From Acidimicrobiia bacterium (GTDB taxonomy: Bacteria; Actinomycetota; Acidimicrobiia; IMCC26256; JAENVU01): 55,384 nucleotides of DNA. The notes beneath the pieces are model-generated. The model was not told the DNA's origin. It worked only from the letters and a program-made list of their open reading frames with translations, and made no database searches. The position numbers were made by a program, and so were the translations under genes. Below, piece after piece: positions 47,886 to 55,384 of this stretch (the first letter of the stretch is position 1; the number at the start of each line of letters is the position of its first letter). The stretch lies in NCBI GenBank assembly GCA_025361725.1, contig JANYJV010000060.1:1-55384 (forward strand). The letters are read 5' to 3'.

Positions 47886-50303
47886 TCAGTTCGGAGTGAC
47901 ATTCTCCGCAGGTATCGGCTCGACGGCCGGCGCACCATCGTCGATGTCCGCTCCGGTCCTGCGCCAGCGAGCGATCAGCTCGACCGCCGCGCACCCGACC
48001 GCCGCCGATCCTGCTGCGATCGCGAGCACCGCGCCGGTCGGCACACGCAGTGCGAAGAAGTGGCGGAACGCGGGAACGGCGACGACCAAGACCGCCGCGG
48101 CGGTCATCGCCGCGACCAGCAGCGCCCGGTACTTCGAGAACGGACGAGCCAACACCATCAGGACGTAGAGGCCGACGACGAGCACGACCACGAGGGCCGC
48201 GGTCCGCGCCTCCCGCGTCACCCGATCGGAGCGCGCAATGCCGTAGGCCACGAAGGTCACGACCGCGATCGCAGCGCCGGCAGGGATCGCGAAGCGCAGT
48301 ACCCGGTTCACGAAACCCGGCACATACCGCCGGGTGTTCGGCGCCAACGCGAGGAAGAACCCGGGCACGCCGATGGTGAGGGTGTCGATGACGGTGAAGT
48401 TGCGGGGTAGGAACGGGTACGGCCAGCCGGTGACCACCACGGCGATGGCGATCAGTGCCGCGTAGACGGTCTTCGTGAGGAACAGATTGGCGGCGCGTTC
48501 GATGTTGGCCGTGACCCGCCGACCCTCGGCGACGACACCCGGCAACGTGGAGAACTTGCCGTCGAGCAATACGAGCTGCGCAACCGAGCGCGTCGCCGCC
48601 GCGCCTGACCCCATGGCCACACCGATATCGGCATCTTTGAGCGCGAGGGCGTCGTTCACGCCGTCACCCGTCATCGCCACCACATGCCCGCGCGATTGCA
48701 AGGCGCCGACCATCGCTCGCTTCTGCTGCGGCGTGACCCGGCCAAAGACCGAGTGTTGCTCGAGCACGTCGGCGAGTTCGTTCTGATCCTCGGGCAACTC
48801 TCGGGCGTCGACCGGTTCGCCGGCGTCGAGGCCCACCCGGCGAGCCACCGCGCCGACTGTCCGCGGGTTGTCGCCCGAGATCACCTTGAGGGCCACGCCC
48901 TGGGTGCGGAAGTACTCGAGCGTCTCCGCGGCGTCGGGTCGGACCTGCTCGTCGAAGCGAATGAGGGCAACGGGCTCGAGATCGGCCGGGAGTGAGTCCG
49001 CCGACAGTGGCGCCTCGGTATGAGCGAGCAGCAGCGTGCGGCTCCCGGTCGCTGCCAGTTCGTCGGCCCGCCCGCGGACGGCGTCGTTCGCGTCGGGCCA
49101 GACCATTTCCGGGGCGCCGAAGACCCAACTCCCCTGGTCGGCGAACGAGACCGCGCTCCACTTCCGTGCCGACGAGAACGGCGTCACGCCCGAGCGCGAC
49201 CACCCCGGATCTTCGAATGCATCTGCAAGCGCCACGAGGGTGGCGTTGGCGTTGTCATCAGCAGCGAACGCGCCGAGCACCGCTTCGACGTCTGCCGCCG
49301 GCGTTTCTCCCGTCGGCTCGATCTCGGAGAACACGATGGACCCTTCGGTCAGCGTTCCGGTCTTGTCGAGACAGACGACGTCAACCCGAGCCAGCCCTTC
49401 GACCGCGGGGAGTTCCTGCACCAGCACCTTGCGTCGCGCCAGCGTCACTGCCGCCACGCCGAACGCCACCGAGGTGAGCAAGACCAATCCGAGCGGCACC
49501 ATGCCGACGATCGCCGCCACTGCGCCGATGACGGCCGCCGGAACGTCGTTGTGTTGGAGCTGACGCAGGAAGAGGAGCGGCGTCACGATCACCAACAACC
49601 ACACGACGTACCGGAGGATCCGGTTGATCCCCTCCATGAGTTCGGATTTCGTGACCGTGAACCGCCGGGCTTCGGTCGCGAGCTTGCGGGCATAGGCATT
49701 CGCGCCGACGGCTGTCGCCTGCATCCGACCGGAACCCGACGCCACGAAGCTCCCGGACAACGCGCGATCACCCGGCTGCTTCAGGACGGGATCGGCCTCG
49801 CCGGTGAGCAGTGACTCATCGAGGTCGAGACCCGTCGCGGTGGTCACGGTGCCATCCGCAGGGACCTGATCGCCCGTGCGCAATTCCAAGAGATCGTCGA
49901 GCACCACACCGGCAACGGGAATCTCGGTGACCTGGCCGTTGCGCACGACGCGCGCGATCGGAGCGTTGAGCACCGCGAGTTCGTCGAGCGTCTTCTTGGC
50001 CCGAAGTTCCTGCACGATGCCGATGAGCGCGTTCGAGACGAGGACGATTCCGAAGAGGCCGTCCGCCGGGGAACCAAAAACGATGACCAACGCGAACATC
50101 ACACCGAGAATCGCGTTGAACTGGGTGAACACGTTCGCCCGGACGATCTCGTTCAGGGTGCGGCTGGTTCGTTCGCCGGTGTCGTTGCCATCGCCTCGTG
50201 CAACTCGGTCTGCGACCTCGGCGTCGGTGAGGCCCTCCGGGCCGGTCGGCGGCCGGTCGAGACCGGGCGCGTCATCGGTCGAGGCGGGCACCGGGTCGGA
50301 CAC
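47886..50303 (-). CDS. P-type ATPase, CtpE-like cation transporter
   Basis: An 805-residue membrane pump from GTG 50303; the open frame is longer but the N-terminal homology starts there. LDESLLTGEADPVLKQPGDR is the actuator TGE, VVCLDKTGTLTEGSIV the phosphorylation site, and GHVVAMTGDGVNDALALKDA the hinge. About eight to ten helices are predicted. Length and the motif VQELPAVEGLARVDVV fit the mycobacterial CtpE group, linked to calcium uptake. In helix 4 the segment reads VGMVPLGLVLLTS, without the acidic residue of the PEGL motif of most P2 pumps. The ion is therefore uncertain. Confidence 0.88.
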   Translation of the reverse strand: MSDPVPASTDDAPGLDRPPTGPEGLTDAEVADRVARGDGNDTGERTSRTLNEIVRANVFTQFNAILGVMFALVIVFGSPADGLFGIVLVSNALIGIVQELRAKKTLDELAVLNAPIARVVRNGQVTEIPVAGVVLDDLLELRTGDQVPADGTVTTATGLDLDESLLTGEADPVLKQPGDRALSGSFVASGSGRMQATAVGANAYARKLATEARRFTVTKSELMEGINRILRYVVWLLVIVTPLLFLRQLQHNDVPAAVIGAVAAIVGMVPLGLVLLTSVAFGVAAVTLARRKVLVQELPAVEGLARVDVVCLDKTGTLTEGSIVFSEIEPTGETPAADVEAVLGAFAADDNANATLVALADAFEDPGWSRSGVTPFSSARKWSAVSFADQGSWVFGAPEMVWPDANDAVRGRADELAATGSRTLLLAHTEAPLSADSLPADLEPVALIRFDEQVRPDAAETLEYFRTQGVALKVISGDNPRTVGAVARRVGLDAGEPVDARELPEDQNELADVLEQHSVFGRVTPQQKRAMVGALQSRGHVVAMTGDGVNDALALKDADIGVAMGSGAAATRSVAQLVLLDGKFSTLPGVVAEGRRVTANIERAANLFLTKTVYAALIAIAVVVTGWPYPFLPRNFTVIDTLTIGVPGFFLALAPNTRRYVPGFVNRVLRFAIPAGAAIAVVTFVAYGIARSDRVTREARTAALVVVLVVGLYVLMVLARPFSKYRALLVAAMTAAAVLVVAVPAFRHFFALRVPTGAVLAIAAGSAAVGCAAVELIARWRRTGADIDDGAPAVEPIPAENVTPN

Positions 50304-50373
50304 GCGCAGGACCGTACCCGCACATCGGTCACTCCGAGCGTTTTGGGCCTGAAGGTCGGGGTGAATCACGTCG

Positions 50374-52251
50374 ATGCAGCACCCAATGGCGGATCTGTCC
50401 GAACCTCGACCGACCGCGCGTGGACGCGCGCGGGTCGTCACCGGTGCGTGCTTCGGCGCGGCGCTGGCGGCGCTCGTCGCGTCATGTGTCGTCTCGGGCC
50501 ACGTCGCATGGTTCATCCGCGGCATCATCGGACTCGCCGTGGTCATCGCCACGCTCGTGGCCGCGCGCCGGTCCCTCCGGGTGGGCCCCAACCCGTGGGT
50601 GTGCATCGCGGCCGGGGTCGCGATGTGGACGACGGGATACCTGCTCCGGGACCTCGTGGCTGGGCGCAACGGCCATTGGTCCGATGCCATGTCATTGCTC
50701 GGATACCTGGCTATCGGGATCGGGCTGGCCGTCATCGCCCGGCTCCGGAGTGATTCGCCCAGCCGCATTGCGTTCTTGGATGCGTCGGTCATCGCCATCG
50801 CGGCCGCGATGTTGGTGTGGGCCTTCTGGGTCACGCCGTCAGGAACATCGACGACCATCGTGGACCGGCTCGTCCTCGCCGCCTATCCCCTCGGCGACGG
50901 AATCCTGATCACCATTCTCGGTTGGATGGCGCTCGTGCCCGGCCGGAAGTCCCGCGCGCTCGAACTCATCGGAGTGAGCGTCGCACTCGTGCTCGCCGCC
51001 GACCTCGTGCAACAGATCGGCGAACGGTTCCACACCGATCTCGGCGCGCTGACCGCGCCGGTGGCGTTCCTCGCGTATGCCCTCCTCGGCCTGGCGGCCC
51101 TGTGCGCCGACCATCGGATGCGCATCGCGGAGCCGGCGGCGGCGGACTCGTCCAGCGACACGAGCCGGCTGATACTGCTCGGTGTGGCCTTGGTCGTCGG
51201 GCCTGCGGTGAGTATCACTGCCGATACGAGCACGACCGAAGGCGCGGTCTTCGTCGGCGTGTGTTCAGCCTTGCTCGCCACTGGCGTCATCGCCCGATTC
51301 GTCAACCTCATTCACGAGAAGCGGCTCGCCCACGAAGCGACGACGACGAGCGAGCGACGATTCCGTCTGCTGGCCGACAGCGCACCCGTCGGCATCTTCG
51401 AAGTCGCCCGCGGCATGCGCGTCACCTATGCGAACCGCGAGGGCAAGGACGTTTTCGGAGCCGGGGTCGTGGGCATCGACACGCATGCGCTGCTCGACCA
51501 GGTGCATCCCACCAGTCGAGACTCGCTCGCCGACGCCATACACGCCGTCGAGCGCGGGAATCGAGCCGAGGCCGATGTGAAGCTCGTCGGCGCCGGCAAC
51601 CGGTGGGTGTCGTGGCGCGGAGTTCCCGTCACGACCCAGGGCCCACATTTGCCGGCGGCCTTTGTGTCGACCCTCGACATCACCCAGTTGAAGCACGCGG
51701 AAGCGGCACTCGGGCGCCAAGCCACGCACGATCCGCTCACCGGACTTCCGAACCGTCGCCTGTTGCTCCAGTCCTTGATCACCGCGCTGAAAGCGCTCGG
51801 GCGTGGCCACCGAACCGGCACCGTTGCGTTGATGTTCATCGATCTTGATCAGTTCAAGCTCGTCAACGACGTCCTCGGTCACGACGCCGGCGACGAGCTC
51901 CTCAAGACGGCATCCGCCCGGCTGCGCAATGCGGTCCGGAGTCACGACATGGTCGCCCGATTCGGAGGCGACGAGTTCGTCGTGCTCATGCAGCACGTCT
52001 CGGATCGCGGCGAGCTTCACGATGTTGCCCAGCGGATCCTCGACGCGCTCCACGAGCCGATCGTCGTTGCCGGCTCTCCCGCCAAGGTCGGTGCGAGCGT
52101 CGGCATCGCCACCGCCACCGGCCCCGACGACGACCCCGACGCCCTGATCCGGAATGCCGACGCGGCGATGTACCGAGCGAAAGAACACGGTCGCGGCCGC
52201 TATGAGTTCTTCCGTCCTGATGCGAAGGGACAACTCCACCGCACGCTGTGA
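50374..52251 (+). CDS. Membrane diguanylate cyclase with PAS and GGDEF domains
   Basis: A 625-residue protein. About eight membrane helices fill residues 20-310, a PAS domain follows (SERRFRLLADSAPVGIFEVA), then DITQLKHAEAALGRQATHDP links to a GGDEF domain: LTGLPNRRLLLQSLITALKA, LMFIDLDQFKLVNDVLGHDA and the active-site MVARFGGDEFVVLM. RSHD five residues before GGDEF is the RxxD inhibitory I-site, so the enzyme should make c-di-GMP under product inhibition. No EAL domain. ATG 50374 is used, with ATG 50386 also possible. It is divergent from the CtpE-like gene. Confidence 0.93.
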   Translation: MQHPMADLSEPRPTARGRARVVTGACFGAALAALVASCVVSGHVAWFIRGIIGLAVVIATLVAARRSLRVGPNPWVCIAAGVAMWTTGYLLRDLVAGRNGHWSDAMSLLGYLAIGIGLAVIARLRSDSPSRIAFLDASVIAIAAAMLVWAFWVTPSGTSTTIVDRLVLAAYPLGDGILITILGWMALVPGRKSRALELIGVSVALVLAADLVQQIGERFHTDLGALTAPVAFLAYALLGLAALCADHRMRIAEPAAADSSSDTSRLILLGVALVVGPAVSITADTSTTEGAVFVGVCSALLATGVIARFVNLIHEKRLAHEATTTSERRFRLLADSAPVGIFEVARGMRVTYANREGKDVFGAGVVGIDTHALLDQVHPTSRDSLADAIHAVERGNRAEADVKLVGAGNRWVSWRGVPVTTQGPHLPAAFVSTLDITQLKHAEAALGRQATHDPLTGLPNRRLLLQSLITALKALGRGHRTGTVALMFIDLDQFKLVNDVLGHDAGDELLKTASARLRNAVRSHDMVARFGGDEFVVLMQHVSDRGELHDVAQRILDALHEPIVVAGSPAKVGASVGIATATGPDDDPDALIRNADAAMYRAKEHGRGRYEFFRPDAKGQLHRTL

Positions 52252-52279
52252 CCGCCGGTTGTGGTTGGCACCGACCTCG

Positions 52280-52888
52280 CTACCGCGCCAGGCCGTCGAT
52301 CAACGTCTTCAAGGTCGTGCCGACAACGCGGCGCGTGCGCTTCGGGTTCGCCGACCGCGCGATCACCATTCCCGCTTGCGTACACGCGCCGAGGAGTAGC
52401 TGGGCGAGCGACTCGACGTCAACCCGCGGCACGGCCCGCGCGGTGACCGCAAGCTCGAGTGCTGCGATGACGTTCCCCAAAGTGCGGGCGCGAACGATCT
52501 CGTCGAATCGCTCGACCCCGAGCACCGACGGAGCATCCAGGAGCACGATGCGCTGCACGTCGGGCTCCATCGAAGCATCGAGAAACGAGCTGAAGCCGCG
52601 ATTCAGCGCAGCGAGTGGATCGCCCGGGCCCTTCAGCGCGGCGCGCATCCCACGGTCGGCGAGCTCGGTCTCGACCTCGTCGAACACACAGTCGAAGAGG
52701 TGTTCCTTACTCGTGAAGTGGTGATAGAGCGCGCCCTTGGTCACGCCCGCGTCGCCCACGATCTCGTCGACGGAAGTGGCCGCGAATCCTTGGGTGCCGA
52801 AGCGGTCGCGCGCCACGTCGAGCAGGGCGCGTCGCGTGGCTGCGACGTGTTCGGCGCGCAGCGACCGTCGTCCGGTCTCGTTGGTCAC
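52280..52888 (-). CDS. TetR/AcrR family transcriptional regulator
   Basis: A 202-residue regulator from GTG 52888. The HTH is clear: TRRALLDVARDRFGTQGFAA, then TSVDEIVGDAGVTKGALYHH and FTSKEHLFDCVF. The C-terminal domain resembles TetR_C groups with LLDAPSVLGVERFDEIV. It starts 13 bp after the stop of the MDMPI-type gene, so both lie in one minus-strand operon. The palindrome at 53719-53735 upstream of that operon is a probable autoregulatory operator. Confidence 0.92.
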   Translation of the reverse strand: MTNETGRRSLRAEHVAATRRALLDVARDRFGTQGFAATSVDEIVGDAGVTKGALYHHFTSKEHLFDCVFDEVETELADRGMRAALKGPGDPLAALNRGFSSFLDASMEPDVQRIVLLDAPSVLGVERFDEIVRARTLGNVIAALELAVTARAVPRVDVESLAQLLLGACTQAGMVIARSANPKRTRRVVGTTLKTLIDGLAR

Positions 52889-52901
52889 GATGCTAGGTGT
52901 T

Positions 52902-53666
52902 TCAGAACACCCGGATCGCGTCGCAGAAGGCGGCCGCGATCTCGACGTCGCCATCGAGTGCAACGTCGAGCTCCCGCCAGTCGCGGCGCTTCGTTCCCCA
53001 GAGCACGAAGTCGGTCGTCGGTGTCGTCACGGTTGCAACGGAGGCCTCTGGCCCGTCTGGGCTGTCAGCTGGGAACGTGACCGTGCGGCCGCCCGGTCCG
53101 CTGAGGTCGAGGGTCACCGGGCTCGGGATGCTCGCGACGGCTTCAGTGCACATCTGCGGGATCCCCGCGACCATCCAGTCCATCGCCGGGCCGAGCCGCA
53201 GCGCGTCGGACTCGGGTGCAGTCCCGATCGGGCCGATGGGGCCGAAGATGTCGGCGCGGAGATGGGTGTAGTGGTCGAACGAGAACGCGTTCGCGATCAT
53301 GCCCATCGGATACGTCCCGAGGTCGCCGAGGTCCATCGGCGTGTCGTTGCCACGCAGGCCTTCGAGCCCTGCCATCGCGTTCCCCGCGTGCTCTTGGTAC
53401 GCCGCGAGTACTTCGGTGCCCGACATCGATCGCATGGACTCGACCCACCGGTCTTGCGTGCGCTCGGTGTCACCGCTGGGGTCGGCCAGCGGCAGCGAAC
53501 CCGGATCGGTGATCTGGCGCCACAGCGCGCTCATATGCGCGACGACGTCTTGGACGGTCCAGCCCGCGCACGAGCTCGGCGTGGCCCAGTCCGCGGGAGT
53601 GAAGTTGGACGCGGCTGCGACCAGAACTTCGCTGTCGGCTCGGAGCGCATCAACGGCGTCAGTCAT
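52902..53666 (-). CDS. Mycothiol-dependent maleylpyruvate isomerase-family protein
   Basis: A 254-residue DinB/MDMPI protein from ATG 53666. FTPADWATPSSCAGWTVQDV then VAHMSALWRQITDPG is the first metal-His block, and NAFSFDHYTHLRADIFGPIG the second with His-x-x-His; the C-terminal half carries the SCP-like domain. It is a second copy of this family in the window (the first at 9293-10057). It heads a two-gene operon with a TetR regulator, so it may act on the compound that the regulator senses. The 278-bp gap upstream (53667-53944) holds only the operator candidate. Confidence 0.82.
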   Translation of the reverse strand: MTDAVDALRADSEVLVAAASNFTPADWATPSSCAGWTVQDVVAHMSALWRQITDPGSLPLADPSGDTERTQDRWVESMRSMSGTEVLAAYQEHAGNAMAGLEGLRGNDTPMDLGDLGTYPMGMIANAFSFDHYTHLRADIFGPIGPIGTAPESDALRLGPAMDWMVAGIPQMCTEAVASIPSPVTLDLSGPGGRTVTFPADSPDGPEASVATVTTPTTDFVLWGTKRRDWRELDVALDGDVEIAAAFCDAIRVF

Positions 53667-53718
53667 GGGGACTCCCTTGGGTCGGGCGGGTCGGTGTTCC
53701 ACCGACCGCTGGTGTGCA

Positions 53719-53735
53719 ACATACTGTTGGTATGT
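53719..53735. promoter_or_regulatory. Perfect palindrome, candidate TetR operator
   Basis: ACATAC-TGTTG-GTATGT at 53719-53735 has perfect 6-bp arms and a 5-nt spacer, 53 bp upstream of the MDMPI-type start. AT-rich context and an embedded TATG-like box suggest it overlaps the promoter of the MDMPI-TetR operon. Confidence 0.6.
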
Positions 53736-53944
53736 GAGGAGCGTCAAGGGCCGTCCGCGGTGAGGACCGGCGGCCAACCAGGGGCACGGTAAGCACACCC
53801 GACGATCGGACAGCGGGACCCGAACGGCGCCGGGATGTCATTCGACGACGAACGACTCAGTGGCAAGCCGGGACGTGTATACCGACGGAGAACAGATCGA
53901 GCCCAGTCGGAATCACCCGCCAGTTTTGGCACGCGCCCCTCGCA

Positions 53945-54655
53945 TCACCCTTGTTCAGCAGGCACAGACATTGTCCACTCGAGCGGCAGCGCAGCGAACC
54001 ACATCACGTCGCAGCGCTGCCCTTCCCAGACGCCGTGTGAGCGCATCGTTCCTTCATGCACGAACCCCGCTCGGCGAGCCACTGCGACTGACGCTTCATT
54101 CTCGGCAACGATCGTCAAGAACACCCGAGCTGCGCCCAACTTGAACAACCAGCCCGTGAGAAGCATCGCCGCGCGAGTCGCGTAACCGCGCCCCCTCGCG
54201 CTTGCTGTGATCCAGTATCCGAACTGGACTACGTCAGCCCGAGACCAGTCGTCGATGCCACAGCAGCCGACCAAGTCGCCAGACCTGTCGTCCATGATTG
54301 CGAATGCGACACCACCAGATGGTGTCTCAGTCGTAGCGAATGCGCGCCAGTTCGACGCGAACTGGTCGATGACGGCCTCGGCGTCCATGACCGAGAGCGG
54401 CGGAGTCGGGTGTCCTCGCCGGTCGAGGACCCCGTTATATCGTCGGATCGCTGGGTCGGCGAAAGCTTCCGCCATGAACCCGGCGTCACCCCTCGACCAA
54501 GGCCGAAGGGTGATCACGTCGTCGGAAAGCGTCACGACCGGATCGTCGGCATCTGGCTCGGGCTCGTCTTCGGGCGACGCCCTTGGGCCATCGGGATCGA
54601 CGCGCCAAGAGCGAGATTTGATTTCCGGCGCCTCGCGCCTCGGCTCGAACGGCAC
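53945..54655 (-). CDS. GNAT family N-acetyltransferase (RimJ/RimL-like)
   Basis: A 236-residue protein from GTG 54655. An acidic, Pro-rich N-terminal extension of about 40 residues precedes the GNAT fold: VITLRPWSRGDAGFMAEAFA, FGYWITASARGRGYATRAAM (acetyl-CoA pyrophosphate loop RGRGYA) and VFLTIVAENEASVAVARRAG then FVHEGTMRS. The pattern is that of RimJ/RimL or ribosomal-protein acetyltransferases; the true substrate is not known. Divergent from the gene at 54838. Confidence 0.9.
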   Translation of the reverse strand: MPFEPRREAPEIKSRSWRVDPDGPRASPEDEPEPDADDPVVTLSDDVITLRPWSRGDAGFMAEAFADPAIRRYNGVLDRRGHPTPPLSVMDAEAVIDQFASNWRAFATTETPSGGVAFAIMDDRSGDLVGCCGIDDWSRADVVQFGYWITASARGRGYATRAAMLLTGWLFKLGAARVFLTIVAENEASVAVARRAGFVHEGTMRSHGVWEGQRCDVMWFAALPLEWTMSVPAEQG

Positions 54656-54837
54656 AGTCTCATCATGCCCGCCCTGCGGTCGTCTCGCTCACCGTCGAGC
54701 GACTTCACAGAGATCACCCAGGTGCGCCGTAATGACACCCGGCCGCGTCGGGCGAGTTCCTGACGCTCGCGCTGCGACCTTGATCGGTCGGTCGCCAGCC
54801 ATTTGGACCAGCCACTGGGCCCTGTACAGTCCTGGCG

Positions 54838-55287
54838 GTGCGGTTCTTCGCGGTCGGCACCAACATGGATGAAGGACGCATGCGAAGTTGGATCCCCTCT
54901 GCGCGGCGGCTCACCATCGCGACCTTGTCGGGGTTCAGGTTGAGATGGCACAAACGAAGCCCCGACGGAGGGAAACTCGCCGCACTACGCACCGATCACG
55001 CCGATGACGTCATTTGGGGTGTCGTCTACGAGGTGGACGGCCTCAGCTGGCAGCAAATCGACGAAGGACAATGTTCCCACGGCTATCGCAGTGAGCACGT
55101 GACCGTCGTCGGTCCCGACGGCGACGAGCACGACGCCTCGGTGTACGTCGCCCGCGCCGAGATGATCGACGACTCGATGATGCCGACGCGGTCGTACCGA
55201 GACCCGATCCTCAACGCAGCCCGGGCCAACGGGCTTCCCGCGGAGTACGTCGACGAACTCGCCAGAACTGCGGCCGTGGACTTGTAA
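54838..55287 (+). CDS. Gamma-glutamylcyclotransferase-fold protein (AIG2-like)
   Basis: A 149-residue protein from GTG 54838. RFFAVGTNMDEGRMRSWIPS corresponds to the nucleotide-free YGSN-type opening of the GGCT fold, with G-T in place of G-S, and VIWGVVYEVDGLSWQQIDEG carries the conserved Tyr and the candidate catalytic Glu; SYRDPILNAARANGLPAEYV is the usual end. The family cleaves gamma-glutamyl amides or forms 5-oxoproline, but small AIG2-like members have unproven roles. A hairpin follows the stop. Confidence 0.83.
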   Translation: MRFFAVGTNMDEGRMRSWIPSARRLTIATLSGFRLRWHKRSPDGGKLAALRTDHADDVIWGVVYEVDGLSWQQIDEGQCSHGYRSEHVTVVGPDGDEHDASVYVARAEMIDDSMMPTRSYRDPILNAARANGLPAEYVDELARTAAVDL

Positions 55288-55308
55288 GCGGCGCGGACGA
55301 CACACCTG

Positions 55309-55349
55309 GCACATCCAGCTCGCGCCTCTCTCGCACGATCTGGATGTGC
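55309..55349. terminator. Hairpin after the last gene
   Basis: GCACATCCAG (55309-55318) pairs perfectly with CTGGATGTGC (55340-55349) around a 21-nt loop, 22 bp after the stop at 55287. There is no strong U-tract, so termination is probable but not certain; the remaining bases to the window edge show nothing else. Confidence 0.5.
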
Positions 55350-55384
55350 AACGACCTCGGAGAGATTGGACCGGTGCCAGAGAG

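Overview
The window is about 55 kb of GC-rich, gene-dense chromosome. It looks like an actinobacterium and, as an inference from gene content only, most resembles the Acidimicrobiia. The main evidence is a mycothiol S-conjugate amidase, two mycothiol-dependent (maleylpyruvate isomerase-fold) enzymes, two luciferase-like flavin/F420 oxidoreductases, a wax-ester synthase/DGAT, many GTG/TTG starts, and a lipid/CoA-centred gene set. I recognise no rRNA, tRNA, CRISPR array, prophage or insertion sequence.

Layout. 1-8 kb: the N-terminal part of a cyclase/AAA regulator, a flavin oxidoreductase, a secreted thermonuclease, a membrane-anchored protein, purK, and two Pro/Thr-rich exported proteins overlapping or abutting a ferric-reductase-like membrane protein. 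8-17 kb: an alpha-methylacyl-CoA racemase, a coupled MDMPI/SMP-30 pair divergent from a CrtC/AttH-like lipocalin-fold protein, a PhyH dioxygenase, a methyltransferase with a stand-alone cNMP-binding protein, an APH-like kinase and exonuclease III. 17-24 kb: the etfBA operon, a geranylgeranyl-reductase-type flavoprotein, a zinc-type dehydrogenase, a frameshifted methyltransferase, and a TetR regulator divergent from an AurF-like diiron oxygenase.

24-28 kb: a decayed gene relic, a GrpB-family protein, a VapBC module, an acyl-CoA carboxylase beta chain and a second AbrB/PIN-like toxin-antitoxin pair. 28-34.6 kb: a possible Fe(II) oxygenase, a Tat-exported phosphoesterase, two luciferase-like enzymes around an alpha/beta hydrolase, and an orphan AbiEi/DUF559 gene framed by two 39-bp palindromic repeats. 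34.7-41.5 kb: a RecB-like nuclease, a PAP2 phosphatase, WS/DGAT, a quinone oxidoreductase, a thiolase and a ChbG/YdjC deacetylase. 41.5-45.3 kb: a tight minus-strand run of acyl-CoA dehydrogenase, Rv1264-like adenylate cyclase, mca and an SCP2 protein. 45.3-55.4 kb: a VanW protein, an exported protein with a recently duplicated two-Cys domain, a CtpE-like P-type ATPase, a PAS-GGDEF diguanylate cyclase, a TetR/MDMPI operon with a palindromic operator candidate, a GNAT and a gamma-glutamylcyclotransferase-fold protein.

How it works together: much of the window fits fatty-acyl, branched-lipid or sterol metabolism (racemase, PhyH, ETF, acyl-CoA dehydrogenase, thiolase, carboxylase, SCP2, WS/DGAT), with thiol and redox support and second-messenger signalling (two class III cyclases, a cNMP receiver, one GGDEF). 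The least explained parts are non-coding: two families of dispersed intergenic repeats, the palindromes framing the AbiEi/DUF559 gene, and several dyads beside regulators and toxin-antitoxin genes.
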